Origin: Vibrio spartinae
GTDB taxonomy: Bacteria; Pseudomonadota; Gammaproteobacteria; Enterobacterales; Vibrionaceae
DNA length: 64,000 nucleotides
Direction of reading: 5' to 3'
Assembly: GCF_024347135.1 (NCBI RefSeq)
Contig: NZ_AP024907.1
Location: 3,215,001-3,279,000 of the forward strand
In this document: positions 1-8,838 of the stretch, piece by piece
Numbering within the stretch: the first letter of the stretch is position 1
Layout of the letters: each line of letters opens with the position of its first letter
Made by a program: the position numbers and the translations under genes
Notes under the pieces: model-generated
Seen by the model: the letters and a program-made list of their open reading frames with translations, nothing else
Told to the model about the DNA's origin: nothing
The model's database searches: none

Positions 1-242
1 TCATCCTGTATTATTGCCAAATATAATCTCAAAGATGCTCAAAAAGAGAGCGTCATCAGATATACAACAAATAATTCTGTTTAAACCTGTATTTTAAGAC
101 CATTTTGGCATATACCCAAGCCTCCTGGGATGACTTAGGTATAGTGATTATCATATACTTAAATGATTTCAATATGCGAAATTAATATATATTTTTATAG
201 ATCGAATCATACAGTTAAACTTGCACACAACTCAGGGCCCAA

Positions 243-833
243 ATGACGCCATTGATACTTTTGATCATTATCTCAGCTTACCTGCTTGGATCGATTTCAA
301 GTGCGGTGCTCGTGTGTCGTTTACTCCGGCTTCCCGACCCCAGAGCGTCGGGCTCTCATAATCCGGGCGCAACAAACGTTCTAAGGGTCGGCGGCAAAAA
401 AGCGGCCGTCATTGTACTGTTATGCGATATGTTGAAAGGCACAATTCCTGTCTGGGGAAGCTACTTTCTGGGTGTAACGCCCTTTCTGCTTGGCGTGATC
501 GCAATTGCCGCTTGTTTAGGACATATTTATCCGATCTTCTTCCATTTCAGAGGGGGAAAGGGCGTCGCGACAGCATTAGGCGCAATCGCACCGCTCGGAC
601 TCGACTTAACCGCAGTGGTCATTGTGACGTGGCTGACAACGCTGCTTATCACCCGATATTCTTCGCTAGCAGCATTGATGGCCGTGTTACTCACGCCGCT
701 ATACACTTGGATGATCAAGCCCAACTACACCCTGTCTGTCGCGATGCTGTGTTGTCTGATTATTTTCCGACATCAAGAGAATATTAAACGTCTGCTCAAT
801 GGCACAGAACCCAAAGTCGGTGAAAAAAACTGA
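243..833 (+). CDS. plsY: Glycerol-3-phosphate acyltransferase PlsY
   Basis: Integral membrane enzyme that transfers an acyl group from acyl-phosphate to glycerol-3-phosphate, the first step of phospholipid synthesis. The 196-residue length fits the family. The N-terminus starts with a membrane segment followed by [13 protein letters not shown], the PlsY phosphate-binding signature, and FRGGKGVAT near residue 102 is the second conserved loop. Five hydrophobic segments can be seen. It stands alone, and the gene downstream is convergent. The ATG is chosen because the first membrane helix begins directly after it; the ribosome binding site is weak. Confidence 0.95.
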   Translation: MTPLILLIIISAYLLGSISSAVLVCRLLRLPDPRASGSHNPGATNVLRVGGKKAAVIVLLCDMLKGTIPVWGSYFLGVTPFLLGVIAIAACLGHIYPIFFHFRGGKGVATALGAIAPLGLDLTAVVIVTWLTTLLITRYSSLAALMAVLLTPLYTWMIKPNYTLSVAMLCCLIIFRHQENIKRLLNGTEPKVGEKN

Positions 834-908
834 CTATACGCTCAAGGCCAGAGTAAAACGACAATGACCAATCGCTATGAATAAGGTTGATTGAGGAAAG
901 CGTTGAGG

Positions 909-1730
909 CTAACGCGCAAGTCGCTCAAAGAAATCTTGTAACGCTTGCGTGACAAACTCGGGTTGCTCCAGATTACTGATATGACCGGCTTGAGGAATCA
1001 CAACCAACCGACTTCCCGCGATAGCATCCAACATCAGATGAGACTCTAACACCGGCCGAGGCTGATCCCGCTCCCCCACCATGATCAATACCGGCAGATT
1101 CAAAGCATCGACTTCATCCATCAGATCCCGGCGATCAAACACGATCTTGCCGATACGTCCCATCTCCGCAACCTGCGGCCCCGATATTTCCAGCAAAAAC
1201 GTTCGAAACGCAGTGACAAAATCGGGTTCCGGCGTTTGCTGTAAAGCACCGGCAGAGAAAAACATCGCTAAGACTTGTGGAACCATCGGCTCAGGAAAAG
1301 ACTGCGTTGCAATTGCCGTATCAAGCATCGCAAAATATTTGGCGTGCATCACTTCCGGCTCAAGCCCGATAAACGTATCCATCAAAACCAGCGCATTCAC
1401 TCGCTCTGGTGCAATTAATGCTAACTCAGTTCCCCACATACCACCGACAGACAGCCCAATGATTGAGAATGATTCAATCGCAAGATGATCCATGAGTGCC
1501 AACATATGCCCGGCATAATCTTTCAGCGAATGCATGTCGTCAGGAGCAGCGTCAGATTGACCATGCGACCATAAATCAGGCACGATACACCGATAATTCT
1601 GGCTCAACGCTGCAATTTGTGGCTGCCACATCTGGCTATGCCAAAGGTAACTATGACCGAACAGTAACACCTCGCCAGTACCGATATCCTGATAACGCAT
1701 CGTTTTGCCGTTCACTGTAAATGATTTCAT
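909..1730 (-). CDS. Alpha/beta-hydrolase fold protein
   Basis: A 273-residue single-domain alpha/beta hydrolase with no signal peptide, so probably cytoplasmic. The nucleophile elbow GLSVGG places Ser at about residue 94. The acid is probably Asp in GERDQPRP and the base His in AGHISNLEQP near the C-terminus. The oxyanion loop reads FGHSYLWHSQMW where many relatives have HGxxG. The family includes esterases, 3-oxoadipate enol-lactonase-like enzymes and others, and the sequence does not show the substrate. It converges on plsY and lies upstream of tsaD in a different transcription unit. Confidence 0.85.
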   Translation of the reverse strand: MKSFTVNGKTMRYQDIGTGEVLLFGHSYLWHSQMWQPQIAALSQNYRCIVPDLWSHGQSDAAPDDMHSLKDYAGHMLALMDHLAIESFSIIGLSVGGMWGTELALIAPERVNALVLMDTFIGLEPEVMHAKYFAMLDTAIATQSFPEPMVPQVLAMFFSAGALQQTPEPDFVTAFRTFLLEISGPQVAEMGRIGKIVFDRRDLMDEVDALNLPVLIMVGERDQPRPVLESHLMLDAIAGSRLVVIPQAGHISNLEQPEFVTQALQDFFERLAR

Positions 1731-1767
1731 TCGTTTGATGACCTTCTATGCTGTTCATACTGTTTAT

Positions 1768-1830
1768 TTTTTAATGCTCGTTATTTTTAATGCTCAGTTT
1801 CTTTTTAATGCTCGGGGATTGTTAATGCTC
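1768..1830. repeat. Short degenerate tandem repeat upstream of the hydrolase gene
   Basis: Four copies of taatgctc (starting near 1772, 1788, 1806 and 1823) are spaced 16-18 bases apart, each preceded by a T-run. They lie in the leader region of the minus-strand hydrolase gene. A second short duplication, tattgagaataacgt twice, lies at about 1934-1963. No function is visible; slippage duplication is the simplest explanation. Confidence 0.6.
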
Positions 1831-1962
1831 ACTGACAAAAAAACAGCCCCCGTTATCTCTATTCAGTCTAATCCAGTGAAAAACCAATCCAGCAAGAAAA
1901 AACAGGTCGAGCGTAACATTTGAGCTGCTGTTATTGAGAATAACGTTTATTGAGAATAACGT

Positions 1963-2982
1963 TCAGGAATGAATGGCCTGAAGCTGATCAATTGGCCAGC
2001 GGGGCGTCGCCTGTACGGCAAGACCGGATACTTCACCATTTTTGAAACGTTGCATACCGGCATAAGCAATCATGGCACCATTATCGGTACAAAATTCAGT
2101 CCGCGGATAATAGACGGCTCCCCCGACTTTCTGAGCCAATTGTGCTAAATCGGCTCTCAACCGTTGATTGGCACTCACTCCGCCGGCAATCACTATCCGC
2201 TTTAATCCCGTTTGTTCCAGTGCCCGACGGCATTTGATCACTAACGTATCACACACGGCTTCCTGAAAAGCATAAGCGATATCTGCACGCGTCTGCTCAT
2301 CATTATCATGTGCGGCAATCGTATTGGCAGCAAACGTTTTTAATCCGGAAAAACTCATATCCAGCCCCGGTCTGTCAGTCATCGGCCGAGGGAAACGAAA
2401 TCGTCCCTGAGTCCCTTTTTCAGCCAAACGCGCCAATAACGGTCCTCCCGGATAATCCAGTCCCATTAACTTCGCCGTCTTATCGAATGCTTCTCCGGCT
2501 GCATCATCAATCGACTCACCAAGGATCTGGTACGCACCAATCCCTTGGACTTCGACAATCATGGTATGTCCGCCCGAAACCAACACCGCAACAAAAGGAA
2601 ACTCAGGCGGGTTTTCTTCCAGCATCGGTGCCAGTAAATGCCCTTCCATATGATGTACCGGTACGGCCGGCACATTCCAGGCATAAGCGAGACTACGCCC
2701 GATTGTGGCACCAACCAGCAAAGCACCAACCAACCCCGGGCCGGCAGTATAAGCCACCCCATCAATGTCTTCCGGGCGACAATCGGCCTGCGCCATTGCA
2801 GCCAGAATCAGAGGAATTGTTTTTTTAACGTGATCCCTTGAAGCAAGTTCCGGGACAACACCACCATAATCAGCATGAAGTTCTATCTGACTATATAATT
2901 GATGAGCCAGTAAGCCTTGTTCATCATCGTAAATCGCAATCCCCGTCTCATCACAAGAGGTTTCAATACCTAATACACGCAT
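1963..2982 (-). CDS. tsaD: tRNA N6-adenosine threonylcarbamoyltransferase TsaD
   Basis: Catalytic subunit that transfers threonylcarbamoyl from threonylcarbamoyl-AMP to A37 of ANN-decoding tRNAs, together with TsaB and TsaE. Visible marks are the N-terminal [17 protein letters not shown], the metal-binding [17 protein letters not shown], and the C-terminal [11 protein letters not shown] and [10 protein letters not shown] motifs. I start at [12 protein letters not shown], giving 339 residues as in the family; an in-frame upstream start would add seven residues with no conserved counterpart. It is divergent from rpsU, a common gammaproteobacterial arrangement. Confidence 0.97.
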   Translation of the reverse strand: MRVLGIETSCDETGIAIYDDEQGLLAHQLYSQIELHADYGGVVPELASRDHVKKTIPLILAAMAQADCRPEDIDGVAYTAGPGLVGALLVGATIGRSLAYAWNVPAVPVHHMEGHLLAPMLEENPPEFPFVAVLVSGGHTMIVEVQGIGAYQILGESIDDAAGEAFDKTAKLMGLDYPGGPLLARLAEKGTQGRFRFPRPMTDRPGLDMSFSGLKTFAANTIAAHDNDEQTRADIAYAFQEAVCDTLVIKCRRALEQTGLKRIVIAGGVSANQRLRADLAQLAQKVGGAVYYPRTEFCTDNGAMIAYAGMQRFKNGEVSGLAVQATPRWPIDQLQAIHS

Positions 2983-3125
2983 AATTTTCCGGAAAACTTC
3001 CATCTCGACATCAAAATTGACGCCATGTTACCTTGCCTTCACAGGACAGACAAATTTTGTACAGAGATTCATCCATAAAATACTTTACAAAGCCTTTCCA
3101 TTCAGATTAAAATTCCGCACCATTT

Positions 3126-3155
3126 TTGATTGTGCTGGTAAGTACCGGATATATT
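3126..3155 (+). promoter_or_regulatory. Candidate sigma-70 promoter for rpsU
   Basis: TTGATT at 3126-3131 and TATATT at 3150-3155 are separated by 18 bases, about 50 bases upstream of the rpsU start, in the tsaD-rpsU divergent region. It is placed where the macromolecular synthesis operon promoter is expected. The assignment rests on pattern match only. Confidence 0.45.
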
Positions 3156-3205
3156 CCAACTAAGCGAGACCAGCGTTAACGAATATCCCCTGAGGTGAAA
3201 GGCAT

Positions 3206-3421
3206 ATGCCAGTAGTTAAAGTACGTGAAAACGAACCGTTCGACGTCGCTCTGCGTCGTTTCAAGCGCTCTTGCGAAAAAGCAGGTATTCTTTCTGAAGT
3301 GCGTCGTCGTGAGCACTATGAAAAACCAACCACTGTTCGCAAACGCGCTAAAGCAGCAGCTCAAAAGCGTCATGCTAAGAAGCTCGCTCGCGAAAACGCT
3401 CGTCGCGTTCGCTTGTACTAA
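3206..3421 (+). CDS. rpsU: 30S ribosomal protein S21
   Basis: The 71-residue basic protein of the small ribosomal subunit that takes part in start-site selection on mRNA. The sequence begins [18 protein letters not shown] and ends in an Arg/Lys-rich tail ending RRVRLY, both typical of S21. The start follows GAGGTG by a normal spacing. It is the first gene of the rpsU-dnaG-rpoD operon, with a GatB/YqeY-like gene lying between rpsU and dnaG. Confidence 0.98.
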
Positions 3422-3446
3422 TAACTCCTTCGGAAAGGAATGAGTT

Positions 3447-3890
3447 ATGGCTCTGATTGACAAGCTCAAAGAAGAGCAAAAATTTGCGATGAAAGCCAAG
3501 GATAAAATTCGTCTTGGCACTATTCGTTTGGCCATGTCAGCAATCAAACAACGTGAAGTCGATGAGCGGATTACGCTAACCGATGATGATATCGTTGCTG
3601 TTCTGACAAAAATGGTCAAACAACGTCGCGATTCTGTCGCACAATATGAATCTGCGGGACGACAAGATCTGGCAGATGCGGAAAGCAACGAAATCACAGT
3701 GCTTAAGGAATTTATGCCTCAAGCATTAACTGATGATGAAGTGTTGCAACTCATTGATGACGCAATTATCGCTTCCGGTGCTCAAAGCATGCAGGATATG
3801 GGTAACGTCATGGCTGTATTGAGACCGCAAATTCAAGGGCGTGCAGATATGGGAAAAGTCAGTGGCTTAGTTAAAAGCAAACTCACTTAA
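3447..3890 (+). CDS. GatB/YqeY domain protein
   Basis: A 147-residue cytoplasmic protein of the YqeY family, related to the tail domain of the amidotransferase subunit GatB that binds tRNA. The specific role of stand-alone YqeY is not settled. The N-terminal LKEEQKFAMKAKDKIRLGTIRL and the C-terminal GRADMGKVSGLVKSKL helices are characteristic. A strong GGAAAGGAA lies just before the start, and 25 bases separate it from rpsU, so the two are probably co-transcribed. A hairpin follows and may reduce read-through into dnaG. Confidence 0.93.
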   Translation: MALIDKLKEEQKFAMKAKDKIRLGTIRLAMSAIKQREVDERITLTDDDIVAVLTKMVKQRRDSVAQYESAGRQDLADAESNEITVLKEFMPQALTDDEVLQLIDDAIIASGAQSMQDMGNVMAVLRPQIQGRADMGKVSGLVKSKLT

Positions 3891-3909
3891 ACCCACTCCT
3901 CTAAACATC

Positions 3910-3938
3910 AAGCCGTGCTATTCTATATGGCACGGCTT
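3910..3938 (+). terminator. Stem-loop between the yqeY-like gene and dnaG
   Basis: Perfect 9-bp stem (aagccgtgc / gcacggctt) with an 11-base loop, followed by a short T-rich stretch (gtttgt). Attenuating hairpins between rpsU and dnaG are known in this operon family. The weak T-run suggests partial termination or an mRNA-processing site. Confidence 0.6.
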
Positions 3939-3998
3939 GTTTGTATACACGCTAACATGTAAATTAGCTATCCACAGTAACATTAGCTATCAGGTCTT

Positions 3999-5765
3999 AT
4001 GGCTGGGTATATTCCTCGAAATTTCATCAATGATTTACTCGCTCGACTGGATATCGTCGATGTTATTGACGCTCGCGTCAAACTTAAAAAAAAGGGAAAG
4101 AACTACAGCGCTTGCTGCCCTTTTCATAATGAAAAAACCCCATCTTTCAGCGTCAGTCAAGACAAACAATTTTACCATTGCTTTGGTTGTGGCGTGCATG
4201 GGAATGCCATCGATTTCATGATGGAGTACGAACGTTTAGAGTTCGTCGAAGCGATTGAAGAGCTCGCAGGCTTACTTGGATTAGAAGTCCCGAGAGAAAA
4301 AGGCGCAACACCATTCGATGCCCAAAAATCACAGGCGCGCAAAGAACAAAAACGCACCTTGTATGATTTAATGGAACAAATTGCGCAGTTTTACCGCCAT
4401 CAACTCAGGAATCCAAGCAGCAAGGTGGCTATCGATTATTTAAAAAATCGCGGGCTATCCAAAGATATCGTCCAAAAATTCGGTATCGGCTATGTCGCTG
4501 ATGAATGGGATCTGGTCCATAAAAACTTTTCCCGTACGCCAGAATCAGAGCAGATGCTCACCGCTGCGGGAATGCTGGTTGAGAATGACAACGGGCGTCG
4601 CTATGACCGCTTTCGAGGTCGGGTCATGTTTCCCATCCGGGATCGCCGTGGTCGTGTGATTGGCTTCGGTGGCCGAGTCCTCGGGGACGGAACACCCAAA
4701 TATCTCAACTCGCCGGAAACCGATATTTTCCACAAAGGAAAAGAGTTATATGGTTTATACGAAGTCCTTCAAGCGCATCGAGAACCCCCACAAATTCTGG
4801 TCACTGAAGGTTACATGGATGTCGTGGCATTGGCTCAGTATGGCGTTGACTATGCGGTTGCGTCTTTGGGGACATCCACAACCAACGACCATTTACAGGT
4901 ACTTTTCCGACAAACGAATGCTGTCGTTTGTTGCTATGATGGCGATAATGCAGGACGACAGGCCGCGTGGCGAGCATTAGAGAATGCGCTCTCACTACTC
5001 AGTGGTAATAAGAGCCTGAAATTTATGTTCTTACCGGACAAAGAAGATCCGGACTCATACATCCGTCAACGTGGTACAGAAGCATTTGAATATCAAGTTC
5101 AGCAGTCAATGTCTTTCTCTGATTTTCTGTTTCAGGGATTAATGTCTCGTGTAGTAGACAACAGTAGCCGGGAAGGCCGTTTTCGAGTCATCCATCTGGC
5201 AGAACCTTTAATTAATCAGGTTCAGGACGAGGCGCTGAAAATTTATCTATGGGAAGAATTGTCATTACGCACTGGCCTCAGCGCAAATGCGATTCAATCG
5301 GCATTGAATAAAAAGCAAGTTTCGGAACAAACATCAGCGATTCGCCCACAAGCGGAAATGAAGCGCACACCGATGAGAGAAGTTATCGCTTTGCTTCTGC
5401 AAAATCCGAACTATGCTGATAGAATACCGGATCTATCAAGCGTCGCGACACTTGATATTCCCGGTTTGAGCTTATTTATTGAGGTCCTTGAAAAATGTCG
5501 AAATTACCCCAATGTAACAACAGGTCAGCTACTCGAAAACTGGCGAGGCCATCGAAATGAGCCTCTTCTGTCACGTCTCGCGAGTTGGGATATCCCACTC
5601 GTAGAAGACTATCAAGAAGAAATATTTTTAGATTCACTGGATAAGATAATTACCCAGTGTGTTGAAAAACAAATTGAAAATCTGCAGGCAAAAGAGAGAA
5701 GCGTTGGTTTATCAGCTGACGAGAAAAGGGAACTGCTAGCGTTGATGCTAGATTTGAAAGCGTAA
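3999..5765 (+). CDS. dnaG: DNA primase
   Basis: Synthesises RNA primers at the replication fork in contact with the DnaB helicase. Length is 588 residues. In order: an N-terminal CHC2-type zinc-binding domain (CCPFHNEKTPSF, then FHCxxC-like YHCFGCGVHGN, about residues 40-70), the RNA polymerase domain with TOPRIM motifs (VTEGYMDVVAL near 270 and CCYDGDNAG near 310), and a C-terminal helicase-interaction domain ending LMLDLKA. It is followed 98 bases later by rpoD, completing the classical operon. Confidence 0.97.
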   Translation: MAGYIPRNFINDLLARLDIVDVIDARVKLKKKGKNYSACCPFHNEKTPSFSVSQDKQFYHCFGCGVHGNAIDFMMEYERLEFVEAIEELAGLLGLEVPREKGATPFDAQKSQARKEQKRTLYDLMEQIAQFYRHQLRNPSSKVAIDYLKNRGLSKDIVQKFGIGYVADEWDLVHKNFSRTPESEQMLTAAGMLVENDNGRRYDRFRGRVMFPIRDRRGRVIGFGGRVLGDGTPKYLNSPETDIFHKGKELYGLYEVLQAHREPPQILVTEGYMDVVALAQYGVDYAVASLGTSTTNDHLQVLFRQTNAVVCCYDGDNAGRQAAWRALENALSLLSGNKSLKFMFLPDKEDPDSYIRQRGTEAFEYQVQQSMSFSDFLFQGLMSRVVDNSSREGRFRVIHLAEPLINQVQDEALKIYLWEELSLRTGLSANAIQSALNKKQVSEQTSAIRPQAEMKRTPMREVIALLLQNPNYADRIPDLSSVATLDIPGLSLFIEVLEKCRNYPNVTTGQLLENWRGHRNEPLLSRLASWDIPLVEDYQEEIFLDSLDKIITQCVEKQIENLQAKERSVGLSADEKRELLALMLDLKA

Positions 5766-5863
5766 TCCCTTATTTATAGCCAACAAATGATTAATTTGTT
5801 AGAATACGTGGTTTGCATTCTGCATACTAATTCCGTCACTAGAAATGAAGTTGGATACCGTCT

Positions 5864-7765
5864 ATGGATCAAAATCCGCAGTCACAGCTTAAATCACTTG
5901 TCATCAAGGGCAAAGAACAAGGCTATCTGACCTACGCTGAAGTCAATGACCACCTCCCTGCAGAAATTGTAGATTCTGAGCAGGTAGAAGACATTATTCA
6001 GATGATTAACGACATGGGTATCAAGGTCGTAGAAACTGCACCTGATGCTGATGATCTGGCACTGAATGATGATACAAACATTACGGATGAAGATGTTGCA
6101 GAAGCAGCCGCAGCAGCTCTATCCAGTGTTGAAAGTGAAATTGGTCGTACGACAGACCCTGTCCGCATGTATATGCGTGAGATGGGAACTGTCGAGCTTC
6201 TCACTCGTGAAGGTGAAATCGATATTGCAAAGCGCATTGAAGATGGGATTAACCAAGTTCAAAGCGCTGTTGCCGAATATCCGGGAACCATCCCTTATAT
6301 CCTTGAACAATTCGACAGAGTTGAAACTGAAGAGTTAAGACTAACCGATTTGATTTCAGGCTTTGTCGATCCAGATGCCGATGAAACAGCATCACCGACT
6401 GCTACCCATATCGGTTCAGAACTGACGGGTACAGATCTGGAAGACGAAGATATGCCTCTTTCACCAAAGAATAAAGGTGAGGAGGAAGAAGATGGAGAAG
6501 ACGAAGAAAGTGCTGATAACAATAGTGATGATGACGATAGTGACGACGATGTCGGTATCGATCCTGAGCTAGCACGAGAGAAGTTCAATAACCTTCGTAA
6601 CAAATATCGTGATTACCAGTTAGCCCTGAATGAATTCGGTGAATCTAACGAACAAACGTCACAAGCATCGGAACTTGTTCTGGATGCCTTCCGTGATTTT
6701 CGTTTGACCCCAAAACAGTTTGATAATCTGGTTGAAACACTTCGTGGTTCGATGGATCGGGTCAAAACGCAAGAACGTTTAATCATGAAGCATGTTGTTG
6801 AACATGCCAAAATGCCGAAAAAAGCATTTATCAGTGCATTTACCGGTAATGAATCTAACGAAAATTGGTTGGATACGCTTTTAGCATCTGACAAACCTTA
6901 TGTTGACAAAATTCGTAAGAGCGAAGAAGACATCCGCCGTTCGATCCAGAAACTCAAAGCCATTGAAGAAGAAACATCTTTAAGGGTTTTGCGTATCAAA
7001 GATATCAGCCGTCGTATGTCTATCGGTGAAGCGAAAGCGCGTCGAGCCAAGAAAGAGATGGTTGAAGCGAACTTACGTCTGGTGATTTCAATTGCGAAAA
7101 AATACACCAACCGAGGCCTACAATTCCTTGATTTGATTCAGGAAGGGAATATCGGTCTGATGAAAGCTGTCGATAAGTTTGAATACCGTCGTGGCTACAA
7201 GTTCTCAACTTACGCAACATGGTGGATTCGTCAGGCAATCACTCGCTCGATTGCGGATCAGGCTCGGACGATTCGTATTCCGGTCCATATGATCGAAACG
7301 ATCAACAAGCTGAATCGGATTTCTCGTCAAATGCTTCAGGAAATGGGACGAGAGCCACTGCCCGAAGAGCTGGCAGAACGGATGCAAATGCCGGAAGACA
7401 AAATCCGTAAAGTGCTGAAAATTGCCAAAGAGCCAATCTCAATGGAGACACCAATCGGTGACGACGAAGATTCGCATCTGGGTGATTTCATTGAAGATAC
7501 GACACTGGATCTGCCAATTGACTCAGCAACCGCAACCAGCTTAAGGGCTGCGACACGTGATGTTCTGGCAGGCCTGACACCTCGTGAAGCAAAAGTTCTT
7601 CGGATGCGTTTTGGTATCGACATGAACACAGACCACACCCTTGAAGAAGTGGGCAAACAGTTTGATGTAACCCGTGAACGGATTCGTCAAATCGAAGCCA
7701 AAGCACTACGTAAATTACGACACCCAAGTCGTTCAGAAACACTGCGTAGCTTCTTGGATGAGTAG
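5864..7765 (+). CDS. rpoD: RNA polymerase sigma-70 factor RpoD
   Basis: Primary sigma factor. The 633-residue protein has region 1.1 at the N-terminus, an acidic insert near residues 190-230 (long runs of D/E and N between regions 1.2 and 2), the region 2 core ([39 protein letters not shown] split over 2.2-2.4), region 3, and region 4.2 with the helix-turn-helix [23 protein letters not shown]. It is the last gene of the rpsU-dnaG-rpoD operon and is followed by a strong terminator. Confidence 0.98.
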   Translation: MDQNPQSQLKSLVIKGKEQGYLTYAEVNDHLPAEIVDSEQVEDIIQMINDMGIKVVETAPDADDLALNDDTNITDEDVAEAAAAALSSVESEIGRTTDPVRMYMREMGTVELLTREGEIDIAKRIEDGINQVQSAVAEYPGTIPYILEQFDRVETEELRLTDLISGFVDPDADETASPTATHIGSELTGTDLEDEDMPLSPKNKGEEEEDGEDEESADNNSDDDDSDDDVGIDPELAREKFNNLRNKYRDYQLALNEFGESNEQTSQASELVLDAFRDFRLTPKQFDNLVETLRGSMDRVKTQERLIMKHVVEHAKMPKKAFISAFTGNESNENWLDTLLASDKPYVDKIRKSEEDIRRSIQKLKAIEEETSLRVLRIKDISRRMSIGEAKARRAKKEMVEANLRLVISIAKKYTNRGLQFLDLIQEGNIGLMKAVDKFEYRRGYKFSTYATWWIRQAITRSIADQARTIRIPVHMIETINKLNRISRQMLQEMGREPLPEELAERMQMPEDKIRKVLKIAKEPISMETPIGDDEDSHLGDFIEDTTLDLPIDSATATSLRAATRDVLAGLTPREAKVLRMRFGIDMNTDHTLEEVGKQFDVTRERIRQIEAKALRKLRHPSRSETLRSFLDE

Positions 7766-7786
7766 ACTGATTCAATTCAATGAACA

Positions 7787-7813
7787 AAAGGTGAGCAAAT
7801 GCTCACCTTTTTT
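7787..7813 (+). terminator. Rho-independent terminator of rpoD
   Basis: A 10-bp stem (aaaggtgagc / gctcaccttt) with a four-base loop runs into a T-stretch, starting about 20 bases after the rpoD stop. Confidence 0.9.
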
Positions 7814-7909
7814 ATGCGCTATGATTTAAGTGAATAAAATATAAGCATATTTAGTCATCATTGAGGCTAGACAGTATCAGGCGTATCCCCTATAATCGTC
7901 CGTCTTAAG

Positions 7910-7986
7910 GGGCCTTTAGCTCAGTTGGTTAGAGCATCCGACTCATAATCGGCAGGTCCTGGGTTCAAGTCCCGGAAGGCCCACCA
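7910..7986 (+). tRNA. tRNA with CAU anticodon (Met or lysidine-modified Ile2)
   Basis: A complete cloverleaf can be drawn. Acceptor stem GGGCCTT pairs with AAGGCCC, D-stem GCTC pairs with GAGC, the anticodon loop is CTCATAA, and the T-arm is CTGGG TTCAAGT CCCGG, with encoded ACCA at the 3' end; 77 bases in all. The anticodon stem has one T-C mismatch at its outer pair. The CTCATAA loop is shared by elongator tRNA-Met and by tRNA-Ile(CAU) of the E. coli ileX type, so identity needs a TilS-determinant comparison. Accessory DNA begins directly downstream. Confidence 0.93.
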
Positions 7987-7994
7987 TATTTATC

Positions 7995-8030
7995 AAAGGC
8001 TTAGCGTTATATTTAATGCTAAGCCTTTCT
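7995..8030. terminator. Terminator hairpin after the tRNA
   Basis: An 11-bp inverted repeat (aaaggcttagc / gctaagccttt) surrounds a 12-base AT-rich loop, followed by TTCTT on the plus strand. The right half overlaps the end of the minus-strand 55-codon ORF, so it could serve both directions. Confidence 0.7.
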
Positions 8031-8186
8031 TGTTTCTATCGGCTGTAGCAGGAAGAACAGCGATTCCCCGCTTAGATGTTCCATAGAACCTTTCTGAGCG
8101 ATTGCCAAGGCCGACAATCCTAAAACTATTTCGTGAGCTTCATGAATGAGATCGGAAGGGTCTTTAGATAAATCACAATGGCACAT
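8019..8186 (-). CDS. Small protein downstream of a C4-type RNA
   Basis: A 55-residue ORF starting MCHCDLSKDPSDLIHEAHEI, preceded by AAGGAGA at good spacing. I do not recognise a family. It is acidic and largely helical in appearance, with Cys at positions 2 and 4. Its leader carries the two target segments of the C4-type antisense RNA, so it is probably the gene, or first gene, controlled by that RNA. The same layout occurs at 47.9-48.2 kb with a different 60-residue protein. In P1/P7 and P4-like elements such genes encode anti-immunity or derepression functions; whether that holds here is unknown. Confidence 0.6.
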   Translation of the reverse strand: MCHCDLSKDPSDLIHEAHEIVLGLSALAIAQKGSMEHLSGESLFFLLQPIETRKA

Positions 8187-8213
8187 GATGAATTCTCCTT
8201 TTGGTTTAGAGGA

Positions 8214-8235
8214 TTCACCACCCGGCAAGTTCCTA
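8214..8235 (-). promoter_or_regulatory. Target segments of the C4-type antisense RNA (copy 1)
   Basis: On the minus strand, TAGGAACTT (8235-8227) and GGTGGTGAA (8222-8214) are exact complements of AAGTTCCTA and TTCACCACC in the RNA just upstream. They lie 30-50 bases before the 55-codon ORF, in its leader. Pairing would be expected to affect translation or transcription of the leader, as in phage P1/P7 C4 and P4 CI control. Confidence 0.65.
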
Positions 8236-8239
8236 GGCT

Positions 8240-8328
8240 GTAGGGTGGTGAACTGATTGGGGTTAGGAACTTACCGCCCAAAAGGAAACGGCCTGACCGA
8301 AGTCAGCCCCGCTCAGTCCACCATAATT
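8240..8328 (-). ncRNA. C4-type antisense RNA (copy 1)
   Basis: On the minus strand this region reads AATTATGGTGGACTGAG, then a hairpin CTGAC-TTCG-GTCAG, then AAGTTCCTAACC, and closes with CAGTTCACCACC, which pairs back to GGTGGACTG. The AAGTTCCTA and TTCACCACC loop/stem segments are perfectly complementary to two segments immediately downstream. A second copy at 47894-47972 has the same fold, with different arm sequences that again match their own targets. This is the design of the C4 antisense RNA of phages P1/P7 and the CI RNA of P4. Two further hairpins (8355-8372 and about 8414-8429) lie upstream. Confidence 0.75.
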
Positions 8329-8490
8329 AGGGTGCAACAAAGCACACACAGAAACGCCAGCAAAAGCTGGCGGCATCATGCGCCTTTTGGTTATCTCGGG
8401 GTTCCTAAGCCCGGCACTGGATTTTGCCAGTACACGGGTAGATGAGTTCTGTTGGAGGGAGGTGTCAAATAATGTTTGTATGGACTGAAA

Positions 8491-8838
8491 TCAAAGAAAA
8501 CGTTCAGCAATAACAGAAAGCCAAAAGATAAAGAAACTGTAGAAACAGGCCGAGTTCAGGGTCATCAAAACCCGAAAACCTTTAGATGTTGTCGTCATCC
8601 GGTGATAAATAAACGGATACGCAACACAATAACGGTTAAAACGCCCACCTATGGCAAAAAATGTCATGTGAAAAGGCTTTTCATAGACTTCATTAACATC
8701 TTTCGCCAACTGCTCATCTATAAACAGAATACGCTTTGAATTACCTAATGAAATACTGATAGATTGAATTCCCAAAGGAACAATCCAGCCTATAAAAAAA
8801 CCGCCCGAAATCAGTTGTATCCAGTCAATGAGATTCAC
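8491..8838 (-). CDS. Small membrane protein, candidate immunity protein
   Basis: A 115-residue protein with two hydrophobic segments, near the N-terminus (LISGGFFIGWIVPLGIQ) and near the C-terminus (FYSFFIFWLSV). It starts with GTG, and that G is shared with the TAG stop of the preceding toxin gene (TAGTG), so the two are translationally coupled. A short membrane protein following a toxin with a glycine-rich hydrophobic C-terminus is the usual arrangement for immunity to pore-forming toxins. No family recognised; the role is inferred from position and topology. Confidence 0.65.
   Translation of the reverse strand: MNLIDWIQLISGGFFIGWIVPLGIQSISISLGNSKRILFIDEQLAKDVNEVYEKPFHMTFFAIGGRFNRYCVAYPFIYHRMTTTSKGFRVLMTLNSACFYSFFIFWLSVIAERFL

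Noticed and set aside
3176..3697. 173-residue minus-strand ORF over rpsU and the yqeY-like gene
   Set aside because: Antisense shadow of two well-supported genes.
8186..8480. Retron msr/msd region
   Set aside because: Hairpin-rich, but there is no reverse transcriptase gene and the complementary arms fit the C4 antisense layout better.
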